A model generated the notes under the pieces. The model was not told where the DNA came from. It made no database searches and was given only the letters and a program-made list of their open reading frames with translations. From the NCBI RefSeq assembly GCF_003966915.1, contig NZ_AP018150.1, forward strand, positions 186,001-250,000: 64,000 nt of DNA, read 5' to 3'. The DNA comes from Mycoavidus cysteinexigens. GTDB taxonomy: Bacteria; Pseudomonadota; Gammaproteobacteria; Burkholderiales; Burkholderiaceae. The translations under genes and the position numbers were made by a program. This document shows, piece by piece, positions 56,156 to 63,662 of the stretch; the stretch's first letter is position 1, and the number at the start of each line of letters is the position of its first letter.

Positions 56156-57202
56156 ATGGCTGAGAAAACCGAGCAGCCCACGCCCAAGAAACTTAGAGAC
56201 GCGCGTAAAGACGGGCAGGTTGCAAAAAGCGTTGAAATTATCCAAGGGATGCAATTGCTGATAGCCGCGCTCTGGTTTTGGCTAGAAGGACCAAAGTTGA
56301 TTGCTGCGCTGCAAGATACATTTGGTCAGGCGATTCAATACATGGCATTGCCATTTGAACAAGCGCTGTTAAAAACTTTTCTAGCTTGTGCGCAAGTATT
56401 AGTGCGCTTTACCAGCTCATTAGCGGCGGTACTCCTCCTCACCACCATCATAACCGGACTTGCGCAAACAGGTTTTCTCTTTGCCCCGAAAAGACTCAAA
56501 CCCAAACTGAGTACGATTAGTATTCTGCAAAATGCGAAGAATCTTTTTTCGCTTAAAAAGCTTTACACCTTACTACGCACTGTATTTAAAGTCATCCTGC
56601 TGGGTTGTGTTTTCGCTTATATCTTAGGCCGCTACGGTAAATCTTTAATTTATTTGCCAGAATGCGGTGTGCAGTGCGCGATACCAATTGTAGCTAAGTT
56701 ATGTAGCTGGCTGATTGGCTGTGTGCTGGCTTTCTATATTATATTTGCGATCACTGACTATTTATTTGAGCGCCACCAGCTTATCAAGCAATTGCGCATG
56801 TCAAAAGAAGACATTAAACGCGAATTCAAAGATACAGAAGGCAACCCGCACATTAAAGGACACATTCGTCAACTACATGAAGAAATGCAAAACAGCGATA
56901 TGTCTGGCCGAGTTGAACAAGCTAGTGCCGTAATCAAAAACCCTACGCATCTTGCAATATGTATATACTACAAACAAGGCGAAACGCCATTACCAATCGT
57001 CACGGAAAAAGGCGAAGGACGTAAAGCATTGCAAGTGCTTGAATTAGCGCAGATTTATAAAGTGCCGGTCGTGGCGAATGTTGCGCTTGCACGACAATTG
57101 ATGGCGGAGACTAAGATCGGGGATTATATCCCTGATAAATTATTTGAGCCGGTGGCTGAAGTGTTGAGGATTGCAATGTTGGAGTTGGATGAAGAGGGGT
57201 AA
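56156..57202 (+). CDS. sctU: T3SS autocleaving switch protein SctU
   Basis: SctU (YscU/SsaU/FlhB family) controls the change of substrate class after self-cleavage. The 348-residue protein has the family N-terminus EKTEQPTPKKLRDARKDGQV, four membrane segments (about 30-45, 85-105, 142-160, 182-202) and the cleavage motif NPTH at 262-265, intact. The C-terminal domain continues with LAICIYYKQGETPLPIV. All of this indicates a functional protein. It is the last recognisable core T3SS gene; a 205-base gap follows. Confidence 0.96.
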   Translation: MAEKTEQPTPKKLRDARKDGQVAKSVEIIQGMQLLIAALWFWLEGPKLIAALQDTFGQAIQYMALPFEQALLKTFLACAQVLVRFTSSLAAVLLLTTIITGLAQTGFLFAPKRLKPKLSTISILQNAKNLFSLKKLYTLLRTVFKVILLGCVFAYILGRYGKSLIYLPECGVQCAIPIVAKLCSWLIGCVLAFYIIFAITDYLFERHQLIKQLRMSKEDIKREFKDTEGNPHIKGHIRQLHEEMQNSDMSGRVEQASAVIKNPTHLAICIYYKQGETPLPIVTEKGEGRKALQVLELAQIYKVPVVANVALARQLMAETKIGDYIPDKLFEPVAEVLRIAMLELDEEG

Positions 57203-57407
57203 CTCAACAATTAAGAATAAGTATAGATAGCAATTATTCGTCATGAATAAACTGGTTACGGTTGGAGCATTCATTAATACTAGAAATTGTGCTGAGTACG
57301 GCGGAATGGTATTCTGTGCTCTATATTTGAGAGAAAGTTAAACTAAACATTGCCGGTTTTGCTGTGAAGTAAAATCTGGTCAGAAATTAAGATTAACGGG
57401 GAAATAA

Positions 57408-58412
57408 ATGAAACGATGTATTTTGGCAGGGGTAATCGTCCTAAGCATGGCTGCATGCGGGGGTGGGGGCGATGGAGATGGTGGCGAATTATTTCAAAGC
57501 TCTGCATTGTCAGGTCCTGCTAATACATCTCCACCTAATAGCTCTATAGGAGGGACTGAAGCCGAAGTAAAGACTCTGTCCGAGGAACCTTTGAGGGAAG
57601 ATGCGAGTGTTGTAGGGGAGGGTTCTGATCCCGAGTTAACTTTAGGACAGGTAGGTGCGGATGTAGCAGATGCTAGTAGTAGTGGATTCAGTGCTTCGTC
57701 CAAACAAACTCCTAGTGCTACAGGAGTGGTCATAGCAAGGCTTTTTGATTTTGATCAGTACCTTATTTCCCGAGAAGAGATAAAGTCGAAAGTAGCTGCT
57801 GCAATGGCGGGAACGGATAAAATTCTTGCAAAGAAGCGTGAACAGATAAAAAGGAGTTTTTCCCAAGAAAAAAGGGCAAAAGGTTTTTCTTTTTCTGATT
57901 CTAATGAAGCTATGCGTTTTGGCACTACGCAGTTTACTGTCCATGAAATTATATATAGACTGAATGAAAATGGAGCGTTGCTTCCTTTGAACACAGAACA
58001 GCCTTCGAAGGATTTTCGGACTCTCAAAGAGTTTAACAACGAAGGAGAGAAACAGAAACTTAGATTGGCTAAACGGTTGATAGTTTTATACAAAAAAATT
58101 GCCAGCGACGGATCTTATTCTTACATTGTTAAATGCCTGCGCTATAAGGAATACAATGACGAAATTTTTAGCGGCAATGGCAATAGCGAAGAAAATAAAG
58201 AAGGATGGTATCAAATTAGCTCCGATAATGGCAGCAGTGATTGGGAGCCTTTAGTTTTAGATGGTGAAAACGTTATTAATGTTGATGAGTGGCTGGAGAG
58301 TGATATAGGTGTGCGCAGCTTTATACACTTTGACGCGAATGCACTTAAACAAAGGGTGCTAAAAACATCCGGACTGGATGCTCAATTAACTCAAGAATTA
58401 ATAGGATTATAG
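57408..58412 (+). CDS. Orphan lipoprotein downstream of the T3SS
   Basis: A 334-residue protein I cannot place in a family. It has a lipoprotein signal peptide with the lipobox MAAC (Cys about residue 17) followed by a Gly/Asp-rich stretch (GGGGDGDGGE). Residues 25-105 are low-complexity (Ser, Pro, Glu, Gly), probably disordered. From about 110 the protein is folded-looking and charged (FDFDQYLISREEIKSKVAAA, then GWYQISSDNGSSDWEPLVLD). GGGGAAATAA precedes the ATG. The gene is AT-richer than the T3SS genes before it. It may be an envelope protein acquired with, or next to, the island; a role in secretion is not shown. Confidence 0.75.
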   Translation: MKRCILAGVIVLSMAACGGGGDGDGGELFQSSALSGPANTSPPNSSIGGTEAEVKTLSEEPLREDASVVGEGSDPELTLGQVGADVADASSSGFSASSKQTPSATGVVIARLFDFDQYLISREEIKSKVAAAMAGTDKILAKKREQIKRSFSQEKRAKGFSFSDSNEAMRFGTTQFTVHEIIYRLNENGALLPLNTEQPSKDFRTLKEFNNEGEKQKLRLAKRLIVLYKKIASDGSYSYIVKCLRYKEYNDEIFSGNGNSEENKEGWYQISSDNGSSDWEPLVLDGENVINVDEWLESDIGVRSFIHFDANALKQRVLKTSGLDAQLTQELIGL

Positions 58413-58529
58413 ATTAATGAAGAGAAGTGGGAAGGGGCGGCCTCAAGCATTAAGCGCAACCGATTTGCCAATCCTACATTTTCCAATTTCTGAGCTAAAC
58501 GGTTGGTCTAGCGAGAGCCATCCTAGAAT

Positions 58530-58795
58530 CTGGCGATGTCATTAAGGTAGGTTTGACTGAGGCGGAAAAGGTCGATGCCTTTAGGCAAGAACTGGCGCGG
58601 TAAGCCGTTGGGATTTTCGTTACTGCCCCGCTGCCAAGGGGAATGGGGAGTTGGCAAACCAGATATTGATGTTTAAGCGCTGGGCGAGCTTAACATGGCA
58701 AGCCATTTCACTGCCCTGATCATAAGTCGAGTTCTCGCGCAAAAAGCCGGGAGTTTTTTCATCTGACGGGTAAAGCTGAGCAGACTACCCGATGC
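58530..58795 (-). pseudogene. IS30-family transposase remnant (C-terminal, frameshifted)
   Basis: Read on the minus strand this stretch carries IS30 transposase segments in more than one frame. TRQMKKLPAF comes first, then a frame change to LRENSTYDQGSEMACH and [13 protein letters not shown]. After another change the reading is [11 protein letters not shown] and [14 protein letters not shown]. The catalytic-core order (TYDQG...[12 protein letters not shown]...LPKG) is typical of the family. At least two frameshifts plus a stop near 58530 make it inactive. No inverted terminal repeats were found. Confidence 0.85.
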
Positions 58796-58848
58796 GAGCC
58801 TGTCAGATATTTTGTGTGTCCGAAGCCACGGTTAAATTTTACAGCTTC

Positions 58849-59085
58849 TTATAGTGAAGCTGTAAAACGTTCGCCAAATAAGATAGCAAATTGAATTTTT
58901 GCAGTCCGCCATGTGAGATAGGTGGCATTTTCCAATCTTTAGTGATATTTCGCAAAGCCAAATAAATAAGCTTAATGGCAGCTTGGCCATTGGGGAAATG
59001 GCCTCGATTCTTAATCACCTTACGCACCTGCATATACAGGCTTTCGATGGCATTGGTTGTATAGTTGTATGAGTTAAGACTTAGT
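58849..59085 (-). pseudogene. IS256-family transposase remnant (C-terminal, frameshifted)
   Basis: On the minus strand the reading [20 protein letters not shown], then [20 protein letters not shown] and TKDWKMPPI, is the C-terminal signature of IS256/mutator-type transposases. After MPPI a frameshift is needed to continue into [20 protein letters not shown], the normal ending, which stops at 58849-58851. The N-terminal two-thirds with the DDE catalytic residues is missing, so it is a dead fragment abutting the IS30 remnant. Confidence 0.88.
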
Positions 59086-59200
59086 CTGAACTGACGTTAG
59101 ATTAAGGCACAACGCAATATAGCCCCGATTATGTTGTCCATTTGAGCCTTCGTTAGCAGGCACGGTAACATAGCCGAGGCTAATGATGGTTTAAATACAA

Positions 59201-60352
59201 TTATTGACTGGGCGGAGTTAGTGATTGTTGTGATCCGCTCCATGATCCCCAACTCGACCGTCGACTTCGTGGTAGCGATATTTCTTCTATCATATTATTC
59301 AACCATTGTTCGTCTGTTAGTTGGTTATCGCCTGTTTCCTGTAATATTGGAATAGCTTGGTTTCTCTCCCGCTGGGAGTTTAGTATATTTTGCACTAACC
59401 TTCCTAGCGTTTTGCATATCTCTTTAAGTTTATCGATTTCTCCACCTGTTGCATTATCGACCTCTGCCGCTGTTATTGAAAATTCTTTCTGATTGTCTTC
59501 AAGAGCAGTAAGCTTGCCTCGCAGTTCTGAAATTTCTGTAGTTTGTTGTATAAACTGAGTGGCTTGAGCCTTTTCTAAGTCAGAATTTGGTTTAGGAAGC
59601 CTACCTTCAATGCTAGAAATTCTATTTTCAGTCTTAGTAAGGTCATTTTGTACTCCCTTGATTTGTAAAATTACTCCATCAATTCGTCCATTTTGAACAG
59701 AAATGTTACCGCGATTAACCTCAGTAAAATTTGATACGGTTTCTATAGATGTGGTGAGCGTTGCATTTTGGGTGCTTTGACTCGTTTTTAGCTCAGAAAG
59801 AGTGCTTTGCAAGTTATCGGTTTTTTCGTTTAAACTCTTTTCTAAATTGGCCTTGAGCTCGTCTAGATCTTTTTTAAATTTAGATTCTAAATTCTCTTCA
59901 AGGTTTTTTAAATCCCCTTTTGATTTCTGAGCCTGCTTAGCTTGCATCCCATTCATTTTTCTCAATAGAAAAAGATTTGCACTAACCGAGAAGAGGAGAA
60001 AAAGTACACATATAGGAAGCACTTTTTCAAGCACTATGGGCTCTAACTTATCAAGTCGCGCAGAAATTCGATTCAAATTTGCTGTCGTCGAACCCATATA
60101 ATTAAAAATACTGCTCGTCAGTTGCTTTTGTTGAAAAGAATTTTGTTCTAGCTCTCTAATAAAAGGAGAAGGTGGACCCTCACTCACCGTCCTAGCGGGG
60201 CAAAACCCTTCATCCTTATAAATATGCAAAACTTGATCTAAAGAAAGACCGCATAAGTCTGGTATTTGTTTATTTTTAGCTTTTGTTTCCGTATCCCAAA
60301 GGTTAGGAAGCCACGAAGAAATTAGAGAGGTAAGAGATGACGGAATTTGCAT
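59201..60352 (-). CDS. Membrane/coiled-coil protein, paralog A (unknown family)
   Basis: A 383-residue protein of no family known to me. An N-terminal region of about 80 residues precedes SSIFNYMGS and NRISARLDKLEP. One membrane segment follows (about residues 108-130; VLPICVLFLLFSVSANLFLL). Residues about 140-310 are almost entirely charged heptad-like helix (coiled coil, e.g. LESKFKKDLDELKANLEKSL). The end WGSWSGSQQSLTPPSQ is shared with the gene at 61684-63009. ATG 60352 (MQIPSS, with GGAG six bases upstream) is chosen; an in-frame ATG five codons earlier lacks such a site. Position downstream of a T3SS makes a secreted or translocon-like role possible, but this is inference. Confidence 0.78.
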   Translation of the reverse strand: MQIPSSLTSLISSWLPNLWDTETKAKNKQIPDLCGLSLDQVLHIYKDEGFCPARTVSEGPPSPFIRELEQNSFQQKQLTSSIFNYMGSTTANLNRISARLDKLEPIVLEKVLPICVLFLLFSVSANLFLLRKMNGMQAKQAQKSKGDLKNLEENLESKFKKDLDELKANLEKSLNEKTDNLQSTLSELKTSQSTQNATLTTSIETVSNFTEVNRGNISVQNGRIDGVILQIKGVQNDLTKTENRISSIEGRLPKPNSDLEKAQATQFIQQTTEISELRGKLTALEDNQKEFSITAAEVDNATGGEIDKLKEICKTLGRLVQNILNSQRERNQAIPILQETGDNQLTDEQWLNNMIEEISLPRSRRSSWGSWSGSQQSLTPPSQ

Positions 60353-60893
60353 TATTGGCTCCAGCAAAAAGAAGGAAAAGTTATAGCAATATAAGAAACT
60401 CTAATAAAGAGGCTGAGCTTCGTGACTAACGGTATTAAATCCTGGTTGGATGAGCTCGAATTGCTTTGACTGCCTGAGGGGTAGAAAACAATTCAATCCT
60501 CACTGTCATATGAGAAAACAGCGAACAAACACTAAAACTCGCCGGAAGCGAATAATTGTCAAAATATTTATTTGCAAATTCGGCGGGGTAAATACCGCAT
60601 ATTTCAAATATTAGCAGATTTTCAATTTTTCTCATCATACACTGATTTATTTCTTAGCTCAAAGCTGAGTTTGGTCCTGGTTTGTGTACGTTGATTTGAG
60701 AGCTCAAGCTTAACTTGATTAAAAATTGAAAAAATCTTTTTGCAAAAATAAGGTGCAAAATATAGGTTTGAATTTTTAATCTAAATTTATCAGCGCCGAT
60801 TTTTTATATAAATTATTAATTCTGCCTTGTAAAATTCGAAACTCACTTCATTTCTGTAAAAAATTTTCTGTGTTAATGACTTTCATTTTTTAG
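60353..60893. other. AT-rich region upstream of paralog A
   Basis: About 540 bases, strongly AT-rich, most likely including the promoter of paralog A. A 67-codon open frame on the minus strand (60435-60638; ending STPQAVKAIRAHPTRI) has no recognisable family and no clear ribosome-binding site; I do not call it a gene. Nothing else is recognised. Confidence 0.4.
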
Positions 60894-60918
60894 TAAGCGC
60901 ACAGCGAGAAAAGGCAAC
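60894..60918. repeat. 25-bp dispersed repeat, copy 1
   Basis: TAAGCGCACAGCGAGAAAAG plus GCAAC matches the copy at 63384-63408 at 22 of 25 positions. Both copies lie upstream of a paralogous coiled-coil gene, though at different distances from the start codons (about 540 and 375 bases). Confidence 0.7.
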
Positions 60919-60950
60919 TGCATATTTCAGCCCATCGTGACCGGTCATTT

Positions 60951-61262
60951 GTGCGTCCAGCAAAGGCTGGTATGTTTAGCAGGAGTTAAGCCTGCCGGGG
61001 CAAGAGTTAGGAGTCCCGTAGCTTGGATAGCAGCGCGTAGGGAAACCAAAGTGTTGAAACCTATTGACAGGCGCTTCGTAGGAAGTGCGCGAGTTGCCGG
61101 GCCGTAACAAAAGTGAATGCAAAGTGGCTTCGAAAGGTCAGAGGACCGAGGGCCGAGCATACAAATGGTGGGCGAAGGCAGCATGAATAGTCGAAACCTA
61201 ACCGACACGGCTATCTCACCTCGGCGGAGTGGAAGCAACGGCACGGTAACAAGGACATACTA
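60951..61262 (+). mobile_element. 5' fragment of a group II intron (domain I region)
   Basis: The sequence begins with the group II 5' consensus GTGCG and carries stem elements such as CCAGC/GCTGG and GCAGG/CCTGC. GGGAAACCAAAG- and GTCGAAACC-type segments typical of bacterial group II ribozymes follow. The six bases before it (TCATTT, 60945-60950) can pair with AAATGG at 61163-61168 (five Watson-Crick pairs and one G-U). That is an IBS1-EBS1 match at the expected distance of about 210 bases from the 5' end. No intron-encoded reverse transcriptase or domain V is present, because the element stops at the IS5 remnant near 61262. Confidence 0.75.
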
Positions 61263-61423
61263 GGGCGTGTCCTCAATTAAGCAAAATAGATGCGGAAGCG
61301 AGATAAATGCGGAGAGGAAATGTCGAGCAGTTTTGTCATATCGGGTAGCAACAGCGCGGAATTGTTCGAGTTTACAAAAGAAATTCTCGATCAAATAGCG
61401 CGCTTTATACAGATGTCGATCAT
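61263..61423 (-). pseudogene. IS5-family (IS427-like) transposase remnant
   Basis: On the minus strand the reading YDRHLYKARYLIENFFCKLE, then QFRAVATRYDKTARHFLSA, is the conserved C-terminal region of IS5/IS427-type transposases; a one-base frameshift then leads into IYLASASILLN and a stop. GGGCGTGTCCTCAATTAAG at 61263 may be the terminal inverted repeat of the element. The rest of the element is missing. Confidence 0.8.
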
Positions 61424-61661
61424 AGGCACTTTTCACACAAAATTCCTGACACCCTCGCGCATGGCTCTATCCGCTTTCGGTCAAGCCTTATTGTCCCGCC
61501 GCTCGATTATCGAAACCGTTTTTGATGAACTGAATGAGCATACTCGACATCGGCCTCCTATTAATTTTGCCGTCAACTTACTCGGCGGCATCATCGCTTA
61601 CTGCCTTATGCCCAATAAGCCTAAACTCCATTTGCAGCATTGCCACAATGCTCTCGCTTAA
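61424..61661 (+). pseudogene. IS982-family transposase remnant (C-terminal)
   Basis: Plus-strand reading LLSRRSIIETVFDEL and EHTRHRPPINFAVNLLGGII, ending AYCLMPNKPKL, matches the C-terminal part of IS982 transposases. A few residues appear deleted between FDEL and EHTRHR. An apparent open frame starting at 61290 fuses antisense IS5 sequence to this fragment and is an artefact. The sequence CCCGAACTGACGCTAA just after the stop may be the element's end; it partly resembles CTGAACTGACGTTAG at about 59085. Confidence 0.8.
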
Positions 61662-61683
61662 CCCGAACTGACGCTAAATATAA

Positions 61684-63009
61684 TTATTGGCTGGGCGGCG
61701 GCGATCCAGTCGGAGATCCTCGGCTGCTTGATGATTGTTGCGATCCGTCCCATGATCCCCAATCCGATTTTTGGCGTAGCGATGACATTCTTTCCACTAG
61801 CTCGCTGAGCCACCGCGCGTCCGTTACATTGGACATGTTCTGCACAATTGGGGCAGCTTCGCTCTCCTCCTGCTGGTGCGTTATCAAATTTTGCACTATT
61901 CCTCCCATCAATTGGCATAGCTTTTGAAGATCATTGATCTCTTCAGATTGCATCAAAATTTCAGCTTCAGCAGCCCTAATTTTTTCAATTTCGCTGCTAC
62001 TCTCTCTCAAACCATCTGTTAATTGAGAAATTTCGTCTTTACGTAGAGTCGATTCCCTTTCAAGATTTTCAATTCTTTGAGATTGTGTGGCTTGAGAATT
62101 TTGCAAGTTCGCGCTTAATTCACTGATGCCCTTCTCAAGCGCATCAGTCTTACTTTTTGTGTTCATAATAAGTGGTCTGAGGCGCTTAAGGGTAGCGGCG
62201 TAGTGATGGGCTACATCTATATTTTCTTTAAGTGCATTATCTAAAATTTCTTTTTCTGTCCTTGTTTCAAGTTCATCTTTCAAAATTTCAATTTGTTGAC
62301 GTAAATTTTGAGTTAACTCGAAATGCTCTTTTTCTTTAACCTCTAGATTTTTAATTTGCTTAGATTGGTTTTTAAATTGACTCCATATAAAAAGGCTTGC
62401 GCTGATGGCGACAGCAAAGTTCAAATAAGCTGTATGTGCAGGAGATATTAGCTGTAAAACTTTAGGTTCTAACTGATTGATCTGTTCGGGAATTCGATTG
62501 AATAAAGTTTTAGCCAAGTCTAAAGGGTTAAGGGTATGGCCGTCTATTAGCTTAGATGGCAACATAATTTGTTCCACCTGCTTAAGAAGTCCATCAGGCA
62601 TCTGTGCAGATTGGTTATCAAATTTCTGTTCCAAAAAGTTAACAGTATAGAGACGATAGAGTGCAGCAAAAGCGCATACAGGAAGAGGGGCTAGGTACAA
62701 GAACTTTGGTTCTAGCTGACGGAATTTCGCAGTAATTCGATTGACGCTTTCTGAAATTGAGGCTAGGTGGTTAAAAATGCTACTTTTTGTCTGTTCCACC
62801 TGTTGAGTCGCTTGGTCGACCTGTTGGCTGTGATCTATATTTTCTACAGAGTTGACGCGGTGCTGATCCAAAGGCTGAGGCGCATCCTGGGGAATATTTA
62901 TCGGCTGATTAAATGCACTCTCCTCTGAGGAATTTCTATCGATCTCGTCTGGCCGATTGGGTTGAGAAGGGACTGATTGGACGGTTCGGAGACAGTTTTC
63001 AATTTGCAT
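61684..63009 (-). CDS. Membrane/coiled-coil protein, paralog B (unknown family)
   Basis: A 441-residue protein of unknown family, homologous to the gene at 59201-60352. It starts with a Gln/Pro/Asp-rich region, then SSIFNHLAS (77-85) and NRITAKFRQLEP (90-101), with a first membrane segment at about 103-125. A second copy of the motif, NRIPEQINQLEP (171-182), precedes a second membrane segment at about 187-210, so the module is duplicated here. Residues about 215-385 form a long coiled coil (LRQQIEILKDELETRTEKEI and similar). The tail is WGSWDGSQQSSSS...PPPSQ. Two membrane segments plus coiled coil is reminiscent of T3SS translocators, but no family match is seen. Confidence 0.8.
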   Translation of the reverse strand: MQIENCLRTVQSVPSQPNRPDEIDRNSSEESAFNQPINIPQDAPQPLDQHRVNSVENIDHSQQVDQATQQVEQTKSSIFNHLASISESVNRITAKFRQLEPKFLYLAPLPVCAFAALYRLYTVNFLEQKFDNQSAQMPDGLLKQVEQIMLPSKLIDGHTLNPLDLAKTLFNRIPEQINQLEPKVLQLISPAHTAYLNFAVAISASLFIWSQFKNQSKQIKNLEVKEKEHFELTQNLRQQIEILKDELETRTEKEILDNALKENIDVAHHYAATLKRLRPLIMNTKSKTDALEKGISELSANLQNSQATQSQRIENLERESTLRKDEISQLTDGLRESSSEIEKIRAAEAEILMQSEEINDLQKLCQLMGGIVQNLITHQQEESEAAPIVQNMSNVTDARWLSELVERMSSLRQKSDWGSWDGSQQSSSSRGSPTGSPPPSQ

Positions 63010-63662
63010 GACACGCTCTGGTGAGAGTTATAGAATCTTTTATTATCAAATAAACTGTTGCGAAAATTAGAAAATTCATGATTGATAGTTTTATCGTTGT
63101 TTTAGTTTTAGCAGAATTTCAAAAAATATCAAATTTTTTATTAGACTGGCTAGCATTTTATTTTAAATTTTAATGGGTTTGTCTGAAATATTAAGAACAA
63201 GTAAAGTGGTGGTCAAAATGCCAAGGCTAGGAAGTAGAGCCATATATCAGCGCTCGTATTTTTTGTGTTTTGGACAAATTTATTATTTGAGAGCTGCTAT
63301 GGTTAAATTTTTATTTAACCATACGGAAATGCTGTCGATGAATTAAACAATTTATATTCTGCTAATAACCCTTATTCTTGGGATAAGCGTGCAGCGAGAA
63401 AAAGCAACGAAGCTGTTGTGCCTGTACCAATGTCTATGTTTGACTTTAGCTCTCTAAATAGGTTAATTTATTCAATATGACCCTATTTGATTAATAATGA
63501 AAAATATGTTTTTAAATTAATCATTGATTGATGGGAAAAGGTGATTGTTTATCAATTATTCAAATGCCATAGGCTGTTTTTTTGGCTAAATGAATAATTC
63601 AAAAAATAAAATTAAATAAGTAGAGGCGGGGATTTAGGTTATTAAACAAGGAAGAGTTAAAT
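63010..63662. other. AT-rich intergenic region between paralog B and gntR
   Basis: About 650 bases without a convincing gene, strongly AT-rich, with many A/T runs. It should hold divergent promoters for paralog B (minus) and the GntR gene (plus). It contains the second copy of the 25-bp repeat at 63384-63408. I see nothing else I can support. Confidence 0.5.
63384..63408. repeat. 25-bp dispersed repeat, copy 2
   Basis: TAAGCGTGCAGCGAGAAAAA plus GCAAC matches copy 1 (60894-60918) at 22 of 25 positions. It lies about 375 bases upstream of paralog B and may be a remnant of the duplication that created the pair, or an IS end. Confidence 0.7.

Noticed and set aside
60435-60638. 67-codon open frame on the minus strand
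   Set aside because: No ribosome-binding site or recognisable family, in an AT-rich region; not enough to call a gene.
61290-61661. Open frame of 123 codons on the plus strand
   Set aside because: Its first third is antisense to the IS5 remnant and the rest is the IS982 remnant; it is a chance fusion of two dead transposases.
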